Below are positions 13,431 to 26,590 of a DNA stretch of 64,000 bases, in pieces. How positions within the stretch are numbered: position 1 is the first letter of the stretch; each line of letters opens with the position of its first letter. The stretch lies in the NCBI GenBank assembly GCA_037962975.1, contig CM075671.1, positions 15,423,001-15,487,000 of the forward strand. The letters are read 5' to 3'. The notes under the pieces are model-generated. The model did not search any database. It saw only the letters and a program-made list of their open reading frames with translations, and was not told the origin of the DNA. The translations under genes and the position numbers were made by a program. The DNA comes from Clitoria ternatea. Its lineage: Eukaryota; Streptophyta; Magnoliopsida; Fabales; Fabaceae.

Positions 13431-16400
13431 GATGATGGATTGTGGCATTAAAGGGAAAGGCTGGTAGTGAAACAACAAGACGTTTCATTAAGAACGAGCA
13501 TTCTAGCTATCACTTTCTTTTTAAAGTTCACTTGCCCCTCGCGTCACCAAAACTTTAAGATACTGAATGCGACGTTATTAACTGGCGGTTGTCAGTATTT
13601 AATTTTCGACGCAGACATAACATCCAATTCAATCTTTTTATATAATAACTGGTTGGTCAAACTAAATTCAAAATAAAATATTTTACAGATTTTTTTAAAT
13701 GGTACGAAGAATCAATATTAACTTTTAATTTTTTTTTATTTTTATAACTCTATTTCTCCAACTACAAATCAAACAAACTCTATAAATTTTTATTCTAAGT
13801 ATCATTTTCAATTAAGTAAACTCATGAATTATTAGTAATTATTAAGCTTGTAAAAAATTAATAAAGTTATTTGGTAAAAATATAAAATAAGAGATTTTTA
13901 AAAAAAGTTACTTAAGGTCTTTTTACTACTCTTTAAAAGTTATGAATTCTTTTATTTTTTGTTAATTTATTATTTTTATTCTTATATCATTTTGAAAATA
14001 ATAACTTTTACTTTTTTATATAATTGTAATCCTATTATTATATATCCTTTAAAATTACTTAATACAATTTAAGTTAGTTTTATTAAATAATTTTATTTTA
14101 ATAGATTGTTTAAAAAGTTATAAATTCATCTACCTAGAAGTTATAAATGATCCATTATAAGTTATAAACTCATTTTATCACATACATCTTGGGAGGAAAA
14201 GATTTAAGTAGTTTACATTAATTGAAGTCCTAAGTTGGAATTAAAGGTTTTATAATTTTACTTGTAAATAAAAAAATAAAACAACCTTATAAATTGATCT
14301 TTGAGATTGTATGGATTATACAGTTTAATCCTTTCGTGCTTTGTTGTTTCACCATTGCTTTTTTATATTGAAAAAAGACTAGATCGAATTTAAATTAAAA
14401 ATTTTACAATCTTGGAGATTAAAGTACGTGATTTATACCATCTAAAACACCCATGCAATCTCAAAACACAGTTTCTACATTTAATTGAACATTATGAACA
14501 ACTTGTATCTTTAGTTTCTTATAATTCATTCACTTGTAAGTGTTTTCAACTAGATACTAAATCCTTAATAAGGTATTATGAAAAGTTTGAAAACTCAATT
14601 TATCTCTCCTATTACATCTTATTAAAAAAATATTAAAATAATAAAATTGGTATGTTTTTAGTTAAATAAATTATCATAGAATATTTAAAAAGTAATAGAT
14701 TTTAATGACTAATTGTTAAATAAACTGTTGTAAAACATCTGTATGTTTTTACATTCAGACATTAGTAGCTAATAATTAAATTTCAATAAAATAAACATTG
14801 AAAAGTGAGCAACATTAGATGAATTTTATATTTTCATTAATGTACTATTTAACACAAGACACAAAAGTAAAAAGCTCTAATCAAATTACTAATTTTATTA
14901 CGGTATCAGTCTATCATAATTGACTCTCGTCTATTGTATAACAGAATATAAAATATTTCAAACAATAAAAAGGGTAATAAGGTGTTGAAGAGAAAAAAAG
15001 ATTGTTTAGGGTTTTATAATTCTAAATTTTGATAAACATTTAAAATGAGGTTGTTTTGGGATAAAGTCAAAAAAAAAATTCTTCTAAATCAAACTCATAA
15101 TTTAACTTGCGATATCACATACTTAAATTTAAATGAATTAGATGAGTTTGATTCGACGTTAATTTTATGAGTTACCTTACAACATTGACAACCATAATAT
15201 TACCACTTCAAAAGATAGATGATGATAATTTAATTAGTAATAATAGACCTAAAAAACATCCAATCCAAAAACAAATTTTAATTCTTTACTTTTATTGGTG
15301 TAAAACTTGATGTGATAGATTTTGAGCAGGTAGTGGTGGATCAAACTTCGTATATGACAAAATATGATGTAGATAAGATTATTGCAAGCTAGGAAACATT
15401 GGGATATATATAGATGATGGAACCAATGTAGGCTATTAACTAAAAACATGCATGTTATGAAAGTGAGTGGAAGATGATTCTTTAACAATCCACCCACCTA
15501 ACTTTAACGATATCCATTAAAATTTGAGTGGTTTTCTTTAATATTTGAGAGTTAACATGCTTCCAATACTTCCAAATTGCTTAGTTGATGTTTACTTCGC
15601 AAGTTTTCTAAGAAAAATAAAAAATTATTCTTAAAATAGTTAGAAAAATAGAAAAGATGTTTGTGTACAAAATATTCAAAGAAAACTTATAAAAAATTGA
15701 AAAATTACGTTTTCTAGTTTTTTAAGAAAAACATAGAAGTCTTTAAAGAAGTTTTCCAAGAAAACTGAAAAGCGGAAAATACTTTCAAGATTTTTTATAT
15801 TTATTTTAGGAAATGAAAATTTTAGAAAACAATCAAAAAACTTTTTCTAAAAAAGTAGAATAATTTTTTGAAACTAAACGCAATATTAAAATGTAAAGAT
15901 CACGCTAAATGTATAAAAGATCTATAGTGTTAGAAGTCTTTAAGAAGGAAGGTTGGAGTACAAAAAATAAACGGTTTGGTATCACTTAATTTAAGCTTTT
16001 GTATATGTAGAAAATCTTTATTAGACTTACGAAACAGATGGAATTATTTTTGAAAAGAGATATTTCTTAAAAAATAAAAATAAATTGAAAATCTTTTATC
16101 AATGGAACATCTAGTGGTGAGGAATGGGGATGACATATGGATCTAATAATAAAATTGGCCGATCATGTATGTTTCCTCCTACCTTGAGAAACAAAAGTGC
16201 TCTGTTTTCTTTGGTGTTAAAAAATTGAAGCAAACTTTAATTTTGGTACGTACAATCAACTAAATAAAATACATTAGATATATGAATTTAAATTTGATAT
16301 TATCAATGTCAATTATTTCTGATGAAATGATAGTCCACTATTCATACACAAACTAATTCATAAAAACACCCTTATATAGTTAATTATAAATTAATTTGCA

Positions 16401-16845
16401 CAAATTGTATAAAGTTCGATTTTAGTACAATGTTAATGTAAAGATGTTTATATGGTTAATTAATTAAAGATTACAAGAGAAATTACTTTTTATATAATTA
16501 TCATGTAGGTCAATATTTTTGTTTACATTTGATTATAATAGAAAAACTTTACAACCATGTGTTTTAAATTAAATTCATATATTAAGAAAATCATGTTTTG
16601 TAACAGTTGTGTGATGAAATTAAGAATCATAACAATTTTTAAAATGATAGCCTACAAGATGTCTTTAGGCTCGTTTAGGGTGTTATGAGTTTTTTTTTTG
16701 AAAGTTAATTTAAAAACAAAAACTTGTTCAGTAAAAATGGTGTCAAAATGAGTTTTACTCATTTTCAAAATAGTTTTTAGTCATTTTTAAAATAAAAAAA
16801 ATAATTTTTTTAATTTTTGTTTTCAGGTTATAAATCTATTATTGT
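13431..16845. other. AT-rich intergenic spacer
   Basis: No protein-coding or RNA gene was recognised. A stretch near 15570-15885 rich in GTTTTCTAAGAAAA-like words may be a decayed MITE with imperfect inverted ends, but no target duplication could be confirmed. Confidence 0.55.
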
Positions 16846-17121
16846 CCACTATCATCACCACCATCATACTACCATACTTCCTTCACCACTATTACCATTA
16901 TTGTGCTACCACCATCATTCTCACTATTGTCGTTGCCACCACCACCATTATCATTGTCCTTGCCACCCCACCATCACTGCCCCGTCCACTTTCACTGCCA
17001 TTGCTGCCCCTGCCTCTACTATCGTCACTACCTGAACCACCATCACATTGTCATTTCCCTCATCACCAAACCCTCCACCACAACCACCACCCCTTAACCA
17101 TGTCACCACCCTCATCACCAC
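16846..17121. repeat. CAC/CAT-rich cryptic minisatellite, part 1
   Basis: Irregular CCACCATCATCACC-type triplet sequence. The same kind of sequence resumes at 25733-25967 and 36752-37156, directly after the ends of the CACTA and Tekay elements, showing that a tract of roughly 0.9 kb was split by two insertions. Open frames across it encode His/Thr/Pro/Ser-rich low-complexity peptides and are not genes. Confidence 0.85.
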
Positions 17122-17154
17122 CACTACAACAGAAAATGAAAAAGGAAGTGCCAG

Positions 17155-17320
17155 TATTGTCTGCGGTTGGGCGGAACCGCAAACTTTGATGAAAAAAATA
17201 GAGTATTGTATGCGGTCTCCATATCAAACGCTGGCAATACTATTGTCTGCGGTTGGGTGTTTGAACCGCAAACATTAGTGCGAGCGGGACCCTTTATTAA
17301 ACGCAGACAATACTCATTAC
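17155..17320. repeat. CACTA left sub-terminal repeats
   Basis: Repeated units of ATTGTCTGCGGTT followed after a short spacer by its complement (AACCGCAAAC or CGCAGACAATA). In En/Spm elements, sub-terminal repeats are binding sites for the TNPA-type protein; here that role is by analogy. Confidence 0.8.
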
Positions 17321-18683
17321 GCTTAGCTTTTGCTCTCCACCGTGTGTAACATTTTTTTATTATTTCTCAATGGCTGACTTTTCAAAGTTTGGTATTAAGT
17401 TTCTAGAAGTTTTGTTTGCAACTTTTCATTTGCTGTTCTTTCCAACGTTTCATTTTCTATTATGCTCTTTGTGCTTACCCTTTATGTTTCCACGTTTCCA
17501 CTGCTCTTCGTAACTTGCTGGCAGATTTGTGTGGTCTATTTGTGCGTTTGCATTTTGCTGTTGGTGGTCCATCCTCTTGTGCTATTTTGTACCAGAGTGT
17601 CCTCTTTCTTTCTTCAAGTAAGTCTTTTTATTATTTTATCTCCCCCTCTATTTTGGCTTCCTCTATTTTGGCTTTCCTCTGTTAAAAATTGCTTAAATTT
17701 GCTTCATTATTGGATACCAAAATAATAATGATAATAATAATACATACTGGAAAAAGAGACATATTATTCAACTAAATAACAGCTTCCATGTACTGCCATG
17801 TTATTTACTTATTTTTATAATTTATATATATCTTTTGGCTTCTTAATCTTTGTATATTATTTGATGCCTTTAGCCAAGTGTATGTATAACATGTGCCTTT
17901 ATGATAAACTTTTGTGGTTCTTTGGATTTAACTATACTGTAGCCGTGATATGCAAGAGGAAGTGTAGGATAGATTGAAAAAATTGTCACATGGTATAGAA
18001 TAAAATAATGATGAGTGGAAGGAATTAAAATAATGGGTGGTTGAGAGGGCTTTGACGTGAACAAAGGAAAAGCATATGTCTTCATTGTTGAAAGCTTGTT
18101 GTTTATGGATGACTTGATTAATTAATAAAACTTTTAGCATGTGGGCCCTTTAATAAAAAAATTCAGTAATTTACCTTCATTTTACTCTACTTTTACGTTG
18201 GGAGCTAGTAGAAAGTAGGAATAGATTTGTAATTTTTTTAATTCAAAGATCATGGGTGGGCCAAGCTGTACTTTATTCAATTCATTAATTTATCAAAGTT
18301 TTTAGCATATTTACTTGAAAGAAAAGGAGATTATAGAGGTGGATTTTTGCATTTTTAGTGAAACAAACAATTTAATTAACTTCAATGGAAACTTTAAAAT
18401 TAATTTTTTTAAAAGAAATGGAATTATAATTTAAGTTATTGATATTTTGAAATGATTAGTTTAACACTAATCCAAATAATCGATGTAAATTAATTAACTA
18501 TTAAATAAGTTAACTATGTAATATGAAATTGAATAAGTGTAATGATTTAGCTTTCCTTTTCAAGTTTCATAGATTTTATTTATTGTAGTTGGATATGGTA
18601 GTAACCTGTAAATGTAATGTGTATTCTATATTAAGTTAATTGTACATAAATTAATGATTAGTTCTTCCTTGCATTTACTAAGA

Positions 18684-21600
18684 ATGGATCGACGTTGGGT
18701 GTATGCTAATCGTTTGTCTCAAGAGTATGAGGATGGAGTGAAGGAATTCATTCGCTTTGTAATTGAACATGCCAAAGACCCCAACCGCATTCCTTGCCCA
18801 CGCTGGTGTTGTTCGAATATGAGGCGGGTTAATGTTAATGAATTAAAAGATCATCTTATGTGTAATGGAATTGCTACAAGTTATACATGTTGGACAAAGC
18901 ATGGTGAGGTAAGAGCTGGATGTAGTGAAAGTGCAGGAAGTACTGTGAACTTGACAGCTATGGATACTGGCATAGATAACATGTACATGGGCGATAATGT
19001 TGAAGAGACTGCAAAGGTTCTTGAGGATGATCTTCGAGATTGTCCTGCGATGTTTGACAGTTTAAGAAATGATGCAAAGAAGCCATTCTATGCTAGTTGC
19101 TTGAAATTCACAAGGTTGTCAGTGGTGTTAAAGTTATATAACTTGAAAGCAGGAAATGGTTGGAGTGATAAAAGTTTCACAGCTTTACTTTCTCTTCTGA
19201 AAGAGATGCTTCCAGATGATAATGTGCTCCCAGGAAGAGCTTATGAGGCAAAACAAATGTTGTGCTCTATCGGGTTGAGTTACCAGAAAATACATGCATG
19301 TCCCAATGATTGCATTTTGTTTCGAAATGAATATGCATCATACTCCAGCTGCCCTAAATATGATTCCTTGCGATATAAAAAGGAAAATTCTTCTCCTGCT
19401 AAAGTTGTATGGTATTTTCCTATAATACCGAGATTCATGCGCATGTTTTATAATGTAGAAGATGCAAGACACTTGACATGGCATGCTAATGAAAGGATTA
19501 GGGACGGGAAACTTAGGCATCCTGTAGATTCTCCTCAATGGAGAAAAATTGATAATGAATACCCAGAATTTGGCAATGAACCCAGAAACCTATGACTTGC
19601 ATTGTCAACTGATAGAATGAATCCACATGGAGTTCAAAGCAGCACCCATAGTACATGGCCTGTGATTTTAATGATTTATAATCTACCTCCATGGTTATGC
19701 ATGAAGCGAAAATATTTAATGCTCTCGATGCTAATTTCTGGACCTAAACAACCTGGAAATGATATTGATGTGTATCTGGCCCCTTTAGTTGAAGATTTAA
19801 AAATGTTATGGGACCATGGTGTTGAGGTATACGATGAATATCAAGGTGAGAGTTTTACTCTACGAGCAATGTTGTTTGGTACAATCAATGATTTTCCTGC
19901 CTATGGCAATCTATCTGGGTATAGCATAAAAGGCCAATGTGGATGTCCTATATGTGAAGAAGATACATATTACATCCGACTGAGTCATTGTATGAAGAAT
20001 GTGTTTCTTGGACACCGTAGATTCTTGCCATTGGGACATCATTACTGGGGATGGAGAAAGGCATTTAATGGCAATACAGAAGAACATAGAGCCCCTCTAG
20101 GCTTAACAGGTGATCAAGTATTTGACAAGGTGAAATATTTACAAACTAATTTTGGTAAACCTTTTGCCAAGAACCTTCCTACTAGTGGGTTAAAGAAAAG
20201 GTCTATATTATTTGAGTTGCCTTATTGGAAATCATTATATGTAAGACATTTTCTTGATGTGATGCATATTGAAAAGAATGTTTGTGAAAGTATCATTGGT
20301 ACACTTCTGAACATTCCAGGAAAGACCAAAGATGGCATCAAAGCAAGACTTGACATGGCATGTATGGGAATAAGAAAAGAATTGAGTCCACAAAAAAAGG
20401 GAAAGCGAACGTATCTACCCCCAGCAGCATATACACTATCTCGAAAAGAGAAAACAACATTTCTCTGATTTCTTAGTGCAGTTAAAGTTCCAGAAGGGTA
20501 CTCTTCAAATATCAAGAGTCTTGTATCAATGAAGGATCTCAAGTTAAAAGGTCTAAAATCCCATGATTGTCATATTCTCATGGAGAGTTTGATCCCGATA
20601 GCTATACAATCGATTTTGCCTGAAAAGGTTCGTGGTGCAATAACCAAGTTATGTTTCTTCTTCAAGGCGATTTGTAGCAAGGTGGTTGACCCTGGGACAT
20701 TACCGACTCTACAAAATAAAATTGTTACAACATTATGTGAGTTAGAAATGTATTTTCCACCCTCTTTTTTGATGTCATGATTCATCTAACGGTTCATTTG
20801 GTTGGAGAGACACAATTATGCGGCCTGGCTTTGGATGTATCCCATTGAACGTTACATAAAGATTTTGAAAGGATATGTGAAGAATCAAAGTCGGCCAGAA
20901 GGTTGTATTGTTAAACGATATATAGTAGAGGAGGCAGTTGAGTTTTGCACATCTTACTTGTCTAATGTTGATTTCATAGGGGTACCAAAGTCTCGTCACA
21001 CAGGAAGGTTAAATGGCCATGGTTTGACTGGCGCACAAATCATAGATGTTCCAATAACAGAATGGGAACAAGCCCATTTATATATTCTGCATAACACTAT
21101 AGAGGTTGATCCATATGTTGAATTGCATAAGGAGATTCTCAAATCTAGGTATCCAAGTAGGAATGAAAATTGGATATTAAAGCAACACAATCAAACTTTT
21201 GTACCATGGTTTAAAGATTATATTTCAGTGGAATTGGGAGAAAGAGGTGCTTCAGTGTCAGAGAGAATCAGATGGATATCTAAAGGACCACAAATACAGG
21301 CCTTTTCATATAGTTCTTACATGATTAATGGGTATACATTTAATACAAATGAGCATGATGAACGGAGTACACAACAAAATAGTGGCGTGAGTCTTGTTGC
21401 TCAATCATTGCATATCTCAAGTGCTAAAGACAAAAATCCAATATATGTAAGTATGTCATACTTTGGGGTTATTGAACACATATGGGAGTTGGATTATGTA
21501 ATGTTTAAAGAGGTGGTATTTTGTTGTAAGTGGGTTGACAACAACCATGGTGTTTGAGTGGATGGATCAGGCTTCATACAAGTTGATCTAAATAAAGAAG

Positions 21601-21895
21601 GATACAAAGATAATCGGTTTATTTTGGCATCATAAGCTAAACAGGTGTTCTATATCCCAGACCCTTCAGACAAAAGGTGTTCAATTGTTCTTTTTTCAAA
21701 GGAAAACATGAATAAAAATGTTGAAGAATATGCCTTAAATAATGATGTTGAGGATAATCCTTTCTTGGGAATGTCACAATCACAAGGCAGTGATCCAATG
21801 AGAGAAGATAACATGTATTTAAGAAATGATCATATAGATGGAATATGGATAAATATATTGCATCATGGTACAAGGAAAATGAAGAGGATAACCTA
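18684..21895 (+). pseudogene. CACTA TNPD-type transposase, broken
   Basis: From the ATG at 18684 (MDRRWVYANRLSQEYEDG) this reads as a transposase-associated N-terminal domain with CPRWCCSN. It continues as Transposase_21 (IGLSYQKIHACPNDC, LPPWLCMKRKY, ISGPKQPGNDID, INDFPAYGNLSGYS), a DUF4218-type region (LKSHDCHILM, LCFFFKAICSKV, WMYPIERYIKILKGYVKN) and a DUF4216-type region (YFGVIEHIWELDYV, KWVDNNHGV, AKQVFYIPDP). In-frame stops lie at 19593, 20466, 21555 and 21633, and two frame changes at about 20766 and 20822. Homology continues across each, so this is one decayed gene rather than several. No intron is needed to explain it. The family catalyses cut-and-paste transposition in the nucleus. 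Confidence 0.92.
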
Positions 21896-21998
21896 AATGT
21901 GTATGACTTTTTCATTCATTATGTTCATGTTTACTATCTCCATTTATTATATTTATATATGTTAACATAACTCACTATGTGTATGTATGATTTTACAG

Positions 21999-24492
21999 AT
22001 CCATGGCATCTGACACTGAGGATGCAAATAAAGATGCTAGTAAAAACAAGAAAACAGGACGTGGATGTAGCATGTTGAAGAACATTATGAAGGCTACAAA
22101 AAAAGGACAAAAACTATCAGTAACAACAAATTACTTGCGTTTATTTTTTACACTTGAAATACACTTACTTACTTGTCTTGTTTGTAGGTTGGATGGAATC
22201 TTAAGGGCCAGCCTATAAATCCCAACAAAGCTAGTTTTGTGAATTATATTGGCCATATCACCCGGAATAATGTGCCGATCTCATATGATAAATGGGAAAA
22301 TGTACCTAATGAAATCAAGAGAACTATTTGGGATTCAGTGAGGGTAAGCTTATCATGTCTTGGATTTTTGAACACTATCTAACCCCTTAAGTTTATTTAA
22401 TATCATTTGTTTCCAACAAGCCTTTGATGTGGATGAGGAAAGAAGGAAATTTGTACTTTCTAAGGCCGCTCAAGCGGCTAGATCATTTAGAACAAAAGTA
22501 AAGAAATGTGCAGTTCATGAAGATGGTGATCTTAGTTCAAAAATTCCAGAAAAATATTCTAGAATGATAGATGAGGATGTCTGGAATGATTTTATGACTC
22601 ATTGTGAAACTAAAGAATTCAAGGTAATAAAAGTTATGTTCCTTTCCATTTACTGTCTTCAAATTCAAGATACCTAGTCTAACATGTTTATAAAATTACA
22701 TTGTGTTTAATTAGAAACTAAGTAAAGAAAATGTTGAAAGAGCAAGGTCAATGCAATATAGGTTCAGAAAAGTTGCTAAAGGATATGCTATTTTGGAACA
22801 AGAGATGGTATGTATGATTGATTAGTATTTTGTTAGCAATAACTTTTGTAGCCTTAAATTATATGATAGTGCATTACAAATAATGTTTATAGTTAGCCGA
22901 GTCAAGCTCAGACAGGACTTCTTCTATACCTCGTCATTTATTATGAAAAGCTGGCCGAGTTAACAAAGGAGGCATAATTGATGATGAAATTGTTCTGAAA
23001 GTATGGGAAGAATGTGTAAGTGTCATAATTGACTAGATATATTTTCATTTTGTATTCTATTTGGATAATTTTCATGTTAATTACAGGAGAAGCTCTCACA
23101 ATCGTCTGAATCACAATGTGAATCTCGTGATGATATTCTGGCTAAAGCCTTAAATGTACCAGAGCACCCTGGCCGTGTTAGGGGTATCGGTTTTGGTGTT
23201 TGTCAAAGAGATTTATTTGGACATAAAAAGCAAACTCATTATAGCAACCATGAAATAGAGCAACTAAAGATACAAATGGAGAAACTAACACAAATTGTTG
23301 CACATTTTGTAAACACACAAGCATATCCATCTCATATGCTAGAAATGGTGAGACCAAATCCACGTATGCCATCCATTGGGCAACCTACTAGGCTATCAAG
23401 TGGAAAAGGTAGTTGCACACCACTACCAGTTTTGGGCAAACCACCTCCATCGAGTGGTAAGGATAGTTGGACACCAATTTCAATGTCAAAGTTACCTAAG
23501 GTATATTAACAAATGTATGTACTGTTATGTAACTATTGTGTACATGCATGACTTTACTATTTAATAATAATTATTCTTACTTGATTTTAGGGTGAACATA
23601 AATGTTTATTACATTTGTCAACTCCATGGCATCGAATGGTTGCTAAAGGTAAAGTGTATAATTTGTCGGGGGAGACTCTCCATAATAACACAATGTTGGA
23701 AAATCATGCAAGAGTGTCAATTGACATAGTGGAAGAAGTTGAACGTCATACTACACTTCCTGTACCTAATGAAAATGAATGCTTGGTAACTCTAACTGAT
23801 GCATTAGGTACTTTTATGTCTTGGCCTATTCATCTTATACAGATACTTAATCAGGTATCCTTTAATTGTTATATTTTACTTTGATAGTTTATTTTGTTTA
23901 GTATAATTTAGCTAATTTATTATGTTCACATGGAAATTTTAGACACCAACAACATCCAAGAATAAGGGAAAAGACGCAAGCCATGTAGCAAAATCAGTAA
24001 CTTCCCCATTAAAACAATTGTCTCCCAGTCTATTAGTTTCTAGCAATAGTGCCAAAGCAGTTCCTTATTGCAAATTTTTAGAGTTTTATGTGAAATCCCA
24101 TCCAGAAGGTCCAATTTTCTCTTCACATGCCTATTGAAATATTCAATGTTGAATTCGAAGACCAAATTGGCACTGAATGCATTAAGGAGATTCTTGATCA
24201 TGATTTGTTGAGTGCTACTAGTATTTGTGTTTATATGAGGTATTTAATAATTGTAACAATTACTTTACTATTGCCTTGTTATGTTTTAAAAAACTTACTT
24301 TGGTATTTGTGTTTATATCAGGTTTCTATATGATCAGTACTTGCATGGAAATTCAACAACAAAGTTTTCTTTTCTATCTCCACACATGTTGTCTCAATAT
24401 AACAAAGACCGCCCTTTTCAATATATAGCTGATGCTCTTTGTTCATTTCGTGAGCAAGATAAATTGATTATTGCACCATATAATACAGGGTG
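21999..24492 (+). pseudogene. CACTA second gene: Transposase_24 (TNPA-type) with truncated Ulp1-like tail
   Basis: Starts at 22003 (MASDTEDANKD) just after an acceptor. Conserved blocks are split by GT/AG introns: GWNLKGQPINPNKASF (exon about 22188-22344), a block beginning FDVDEERRKFVLSKAAQ (22421-22623), a short coiled block (22715-22808), RVRGIGFGVCQRDLFG (23087-23502) and WHRMVAKGKVYNLSGE (23591-23855). A C-terminal part (about 24120-24490) follows, with YLHGNSTTKFSFLSPHM and DKLIIAPYNTG, resembling the start of the Ulp1-like protease region fused to some CACTA second genes. Homology stops before the catalytic His-Asp-Cys part. There is an in-frame stop near 22950 and a frameshift near 24120. 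The role of the intact protein (binding sub-terminal repeats) is by analogy with TNPA. Confidence 0.75.
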
Positions 24493-25424
24493 AGGTCATC
24501 ATCACTTGTTGACAATAACCTTTCTTAATGATTTGTCTTAACTAATATATGTTTTCAACACATTTTTAAATTAGGTTAATTTCTAAATTTCATGATTTCT
24601 TAGTTCCTTTGTTCATATTTGCTAATTTTACCTTATATGTATTAATCTGCTTATGTTTTTGTCAATTAGGAAACAAAGTAACTCATCCTTTGCAGTCAAA
24701 GTCCTACATGAACAATGCCAACAATAGATAGTACCACTATGTTTTTTGGGTTGTACATGTTATATGAATCATGCAAACAGTTGATTGTACTCACCTATTT
24801 TTTGGACAGCACATGTCGCATAAATCATGCTAGTAGTAGATATATAGAACTCACACTTAACATGCTATATTTTGGTGTAGGATAATGCTAGATCCATGTG
24901 TTAGTCATTGGTATTGCTAACTAATGGTGGTTGACAATTTACTATGATACAATGTATGTCTTAAGGCAACAATGTTCATTGATCAATTATCATGTACAGG
25001 AATTAAAATTATTTTTAGACTAGAATACACTATAGTGACAGATGTGGGCTTGATCAAATTTATAAGTGGATGTATTCCTTTTTAGGTATTAATATTGTTA
25101 TATTTCATTTTTGAGAAATAATAATGGAAATTAGTATATATTTGTATTAAATATAGGTGTTTGAAACTATAAATATTAGTTGGTGAATTATGTTTTAGGT
25201 ATCACTTAATGTTACAATGTTCATTGGAAATTATCAAGTGCAAGAATTAGTATTGAAGTATGTAATTAATATAGGTACATGAAGCTAAACCCATTTTAAA
25301 AAATTATTGGTTGCTGTTTTACTTTTTTAGGTATTGTTGTATCTATAATTTTAAAACTGTTAGTGTAAAAATTAGTTTATTAATTAATACAGGTTTAGTA
25401 AATTAAAAATTAAAAAAAAACCAA
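24493..25424. other. CACTA 3' internal non-coding region
   Basis: AT-rich sequence between the truncated second gene and the right sub-terminal repeats. No coding signal was recognised. The missing Ulp1 catalytic exons would have been expected here. Confidence 0.5.
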
Positions 25425-25700
25425 CTATTGTCTATGGTTATAACATCAAGCGCAGACAATGTGAGACTATTGTCTGCGGTTCCACATCACAACCGCAGAC
25501 AATGTTTGCTTATTGTTTGCTTATTGTCTGCGGTTCTTCGTACCAACCGCTGACATTGTTGGCTTATTGTCTACGGTTCCTCATCCTAACCGCTGACATT
25601 GTTTGACTATTGTCAGCGGTTTAAGCGATGACGTTGTTTTTTGTGCAATTAATAGCGCCATTATTTTCTGCGCTTGTATCGCTGACAATAGCTATTACGG
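25425..25700. repeat. CACTA right sub-terminal repeats
   Basis: At least four units of TATTGTCTGCGGTT, a 7-10 base spacer, then AACCGCAGACAATG. Each unit is a palindrome that can form a hairpin. They mirror the repeats at the left end. Confidence 0.85.
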
Positions 25701-25732
25701 AACCGGTGCCAAAGGCCTTTTTTGTAGTAGTG

Positions 25733-25967
25733 CACCTTCACCATCATCACTATTGTCGTCATCACCATCATGACGACGAACATCCCTATCACCACTACTG
25801 ATGCCAGTAGCACCACCTCCATCACTAGTGTCCTTATTGCCACCACACACCACTACAATCATCAACACCGTGAGCACCACCATCATCACCATTGCTATTG
25901 TCTCACCATCTCCACCATCATCACCGCTACTTTCACAAACTACCATCAGCATAGTCACAATGATCAC
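25733..25967. repeat. CAC/CAT-rich cryptic minisatellite, part 2
   Basis: Middle portion of the interrupted tract, between the CACTA right end and the Tekay left LTR. It carries the CAC duplication at its left edge and ATCAC at its right edge. Confidence 0.85.
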
Positions 25968-26582
25968 TGTAACACCCCTATTTTTATTTTTATATTAAAA
26001 TTTTGAAGGAATTAAATTATGGTTCTTTAGAACTTTTTAACCTACGTATTATTTATGATTTTTTGGAATTTTTTGGAATTTTGGAATTTTTTTTAATAAA
26101 ATAATATTTTTTTAAATAATTTTAAATTCATATAAGTGACTTAAATTATAAATATTTATGAGAAAGTGAATTTAAATTATAAGAAAATTTTCTAAAATCC
26201 GTTTCAAGTAGACTTATCTAAAAATTATCGGTTTGAGAAAAATCTTAATTTTTTCCAATCGTTAAAAAATTGGAAACGTATCAATAAATTTTTATTAACA
26301 GAAAATTTTAGATTTTTAAAATTTCAAATTTATATTACTTATTATAAAATTAGTGAGGACTGATATAATATCGCTAAATTTCAAAAAGGACTCATTTTGA
26401 ATATTTAAAATATACCGAGTGAAAGGTTACTATTTGGCTTAATAATTCTGGCGACAGTTACTATGCAAAACACTGTGCATGTACGAAATTTTCAAAGAAT
26501 GCATAGTAACCTGGAATAAAAAATTCAAAAATGCATAGTACTTTTATATTAAAATAATGGAATGCATAGTAAATTTTTTTCC

Positions 26583-26590
26583 TATAAATA
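26583..26590 (+). promoter_or_regulatory. Tekay 5' LTR TATA box
   Basis: TATAAATA within CCTATAAATACC, 615 bases into the LTR, followed by a less AT-rich stretch typical of a transcription start region. The matching box in the 3' LTR is at 34277-34284. Confidence 0.7.

Larger units (their letters stand above)
17122..25732 (+). mobile_element. CACTA (En/Spm-type) DNA transposon, 8611 bp, decayed coding genes
   Basis: The left end reads CACTACAACAGAAAATG and the right end, on the opposite strand, CACTACTACAAAAAAGG, a good imperfect terminal inverted repeat. A 3-bp target duplication CAC flanks both ends (17119-17121 and 25733-25735). Inside are sub-terminal repeats at both ends, a TNPD-type transposase (18684 onward) and a TNPA-type second gene (22003 onward), both broken. 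Self-mobilisation is unlikely, but the ends look usable if a transposase is supplied elsewhere. Confidence 0.93.

Noticed and set aside
16817..17189. Overlapping open frames of 64-115 codons rich in His, Thr, Pro
   Set aside because: They are translations of a CAC/CAT triplet tract in several frames at once, with no family signal. The same applies at 25695-26006 and 36817-37155.
25425..25700. Regularly spaced palindromic repeats resembling a CRISPR array
   Set aside because: They are CACTA sub-terminal repeats in a plant genome, with short variable spacers and a mirrored set at the other element end.
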